5,070 nt of DNA from Alphaproteobacteria bacterium (GTDB lineage Bacteria; Pseudomonadota; Alphaproteobacteria; UBA6615). Of the stretch, positions 4,843 through 5,070 are shown piece after piece. The position numbers and the translations under genes are program-made. Where the stretch lies: contig JABDJY010000063.1 of assembly GCA_013003285.1 (NCBI GenBank), positions 1 through 5,070 on the forward strand. The letters run 5' to 3'. Every line of letters starts with the position of its first letter. Position 1 is the stretch's first letter. The notes beneath the pieces are model-generated. The model worked only from the letters and a program-made list of their open reading frames with translations. It searched no databases and had not been told where the DNA came from.

Positions 4843-5070
4843 GGTGGCAGAGTAGCACTGCTGCGAAATATCGGCATATGGCGCGATGTCCGGTTTTGAG
4901 CTGTTTACGGCTGCTTTACCCCCGAAACCGGTCGTGAATGGGCAAGGGTGTTCACGTCTGCTTTTAGCCGAGGGTGTTGAAGAACTCCTTTGAGCGGCTC
5001 GGATGAGGATGATTCTCTGTCGGCGATATTAGCGTCGATGGAGATTGGCGATGATGGGTGCGGCGGTAGG
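4843..5070. other. Intergenic stretch without a convincing gene
   Basis: These 228 bases show no supported gene. An imperfect direct repeat sits at 4903-4917/4950-4964. On the leftward strand a frame is open from the window edge to a TAA at 4964-4966, giving about 34 codons ending RSKEFFNTLG. It could be the C-terminal tail of a gene entering from the right, but it is too short to judge. The upstream region of the 76-aa gene (4843-4900) has no clear promoter. Confidence 0.4.
4903..4964 (+). repeat. Imperfect direct repeat GTTYACGKCTGCTTT
   Basis: GTTTACGGCTGCTTT (4903-4917) and GTTCACGTCTGCTTT (4950-4964) match at 13 of 15 positions, with starts 47 bases apart. This lies in otherwise non-coding sequence. 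It may be the edge of a dispersed intergenic repeat or a degraded insertion-sequence end; the function is unknown. Confidence 0.35.

Overview
The window looks like a GC-rich alphaproteobacterial chromosome, probably Rhodospirillales-like. This is inferred from the conserved block infA-maf-rng-yacG-tRNA-Phe, GTG starts, and the C-rich/G-rich extragenic palindrome at the left edge. I cannot name a species.

Layout. 1-90 is a dispersed-type GC palindrome behind the 3' end of a leftward crotonase gene (125-922). A 163-bp divergent intergenic region (923-1085) follows, holding two copies of a TTTnCCGGnAAA palindrome. Then comes a rightward housekeeping cluster: infA (1086-1304), maf (1396-1974), a compact RNase E/G (1971-3176) and yacG (3277-3456). 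A tRNA-Phe(GAA) gene (3552-3627) follows with its own plausible promoter. Together these genes cover translation initiation, removal of non-canonical nucleotides, RNA processing, gyrase control and phenylalanine decoding. The maf/rng overlap argues for one operon.

The character changes just after the tRNA CCA end. The sequence becomes visibly more AT-rich. A 10-bp tandem repeat (ATTTGGCACC) lies 32 bp past the tRNA, followed by an unidentified short ORF. Next is a leftward fragment of a conjugative-transfer ATPase (TraG/VirD4/HerA-like, Walker B present, Walker A lost), then a possible rightward N-terminal fragment of another gene. This reads as the decayed remains of an element integrated at tRNA-Phe; no integrase is visible in the window. 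Beyond it lie a 48-nt imperfect hairpin, a 76-aa Cys-containing hypothetical gene (4612-4842, leftward) and 228 bp with no convincing gene.

I see no intact previously undescribed system. The most useful leads are the tRNA-anchored element relic, the paired operator-like palindromes upstream of infA, the tandem hairpins before maf, and the reduced RNase E/G.
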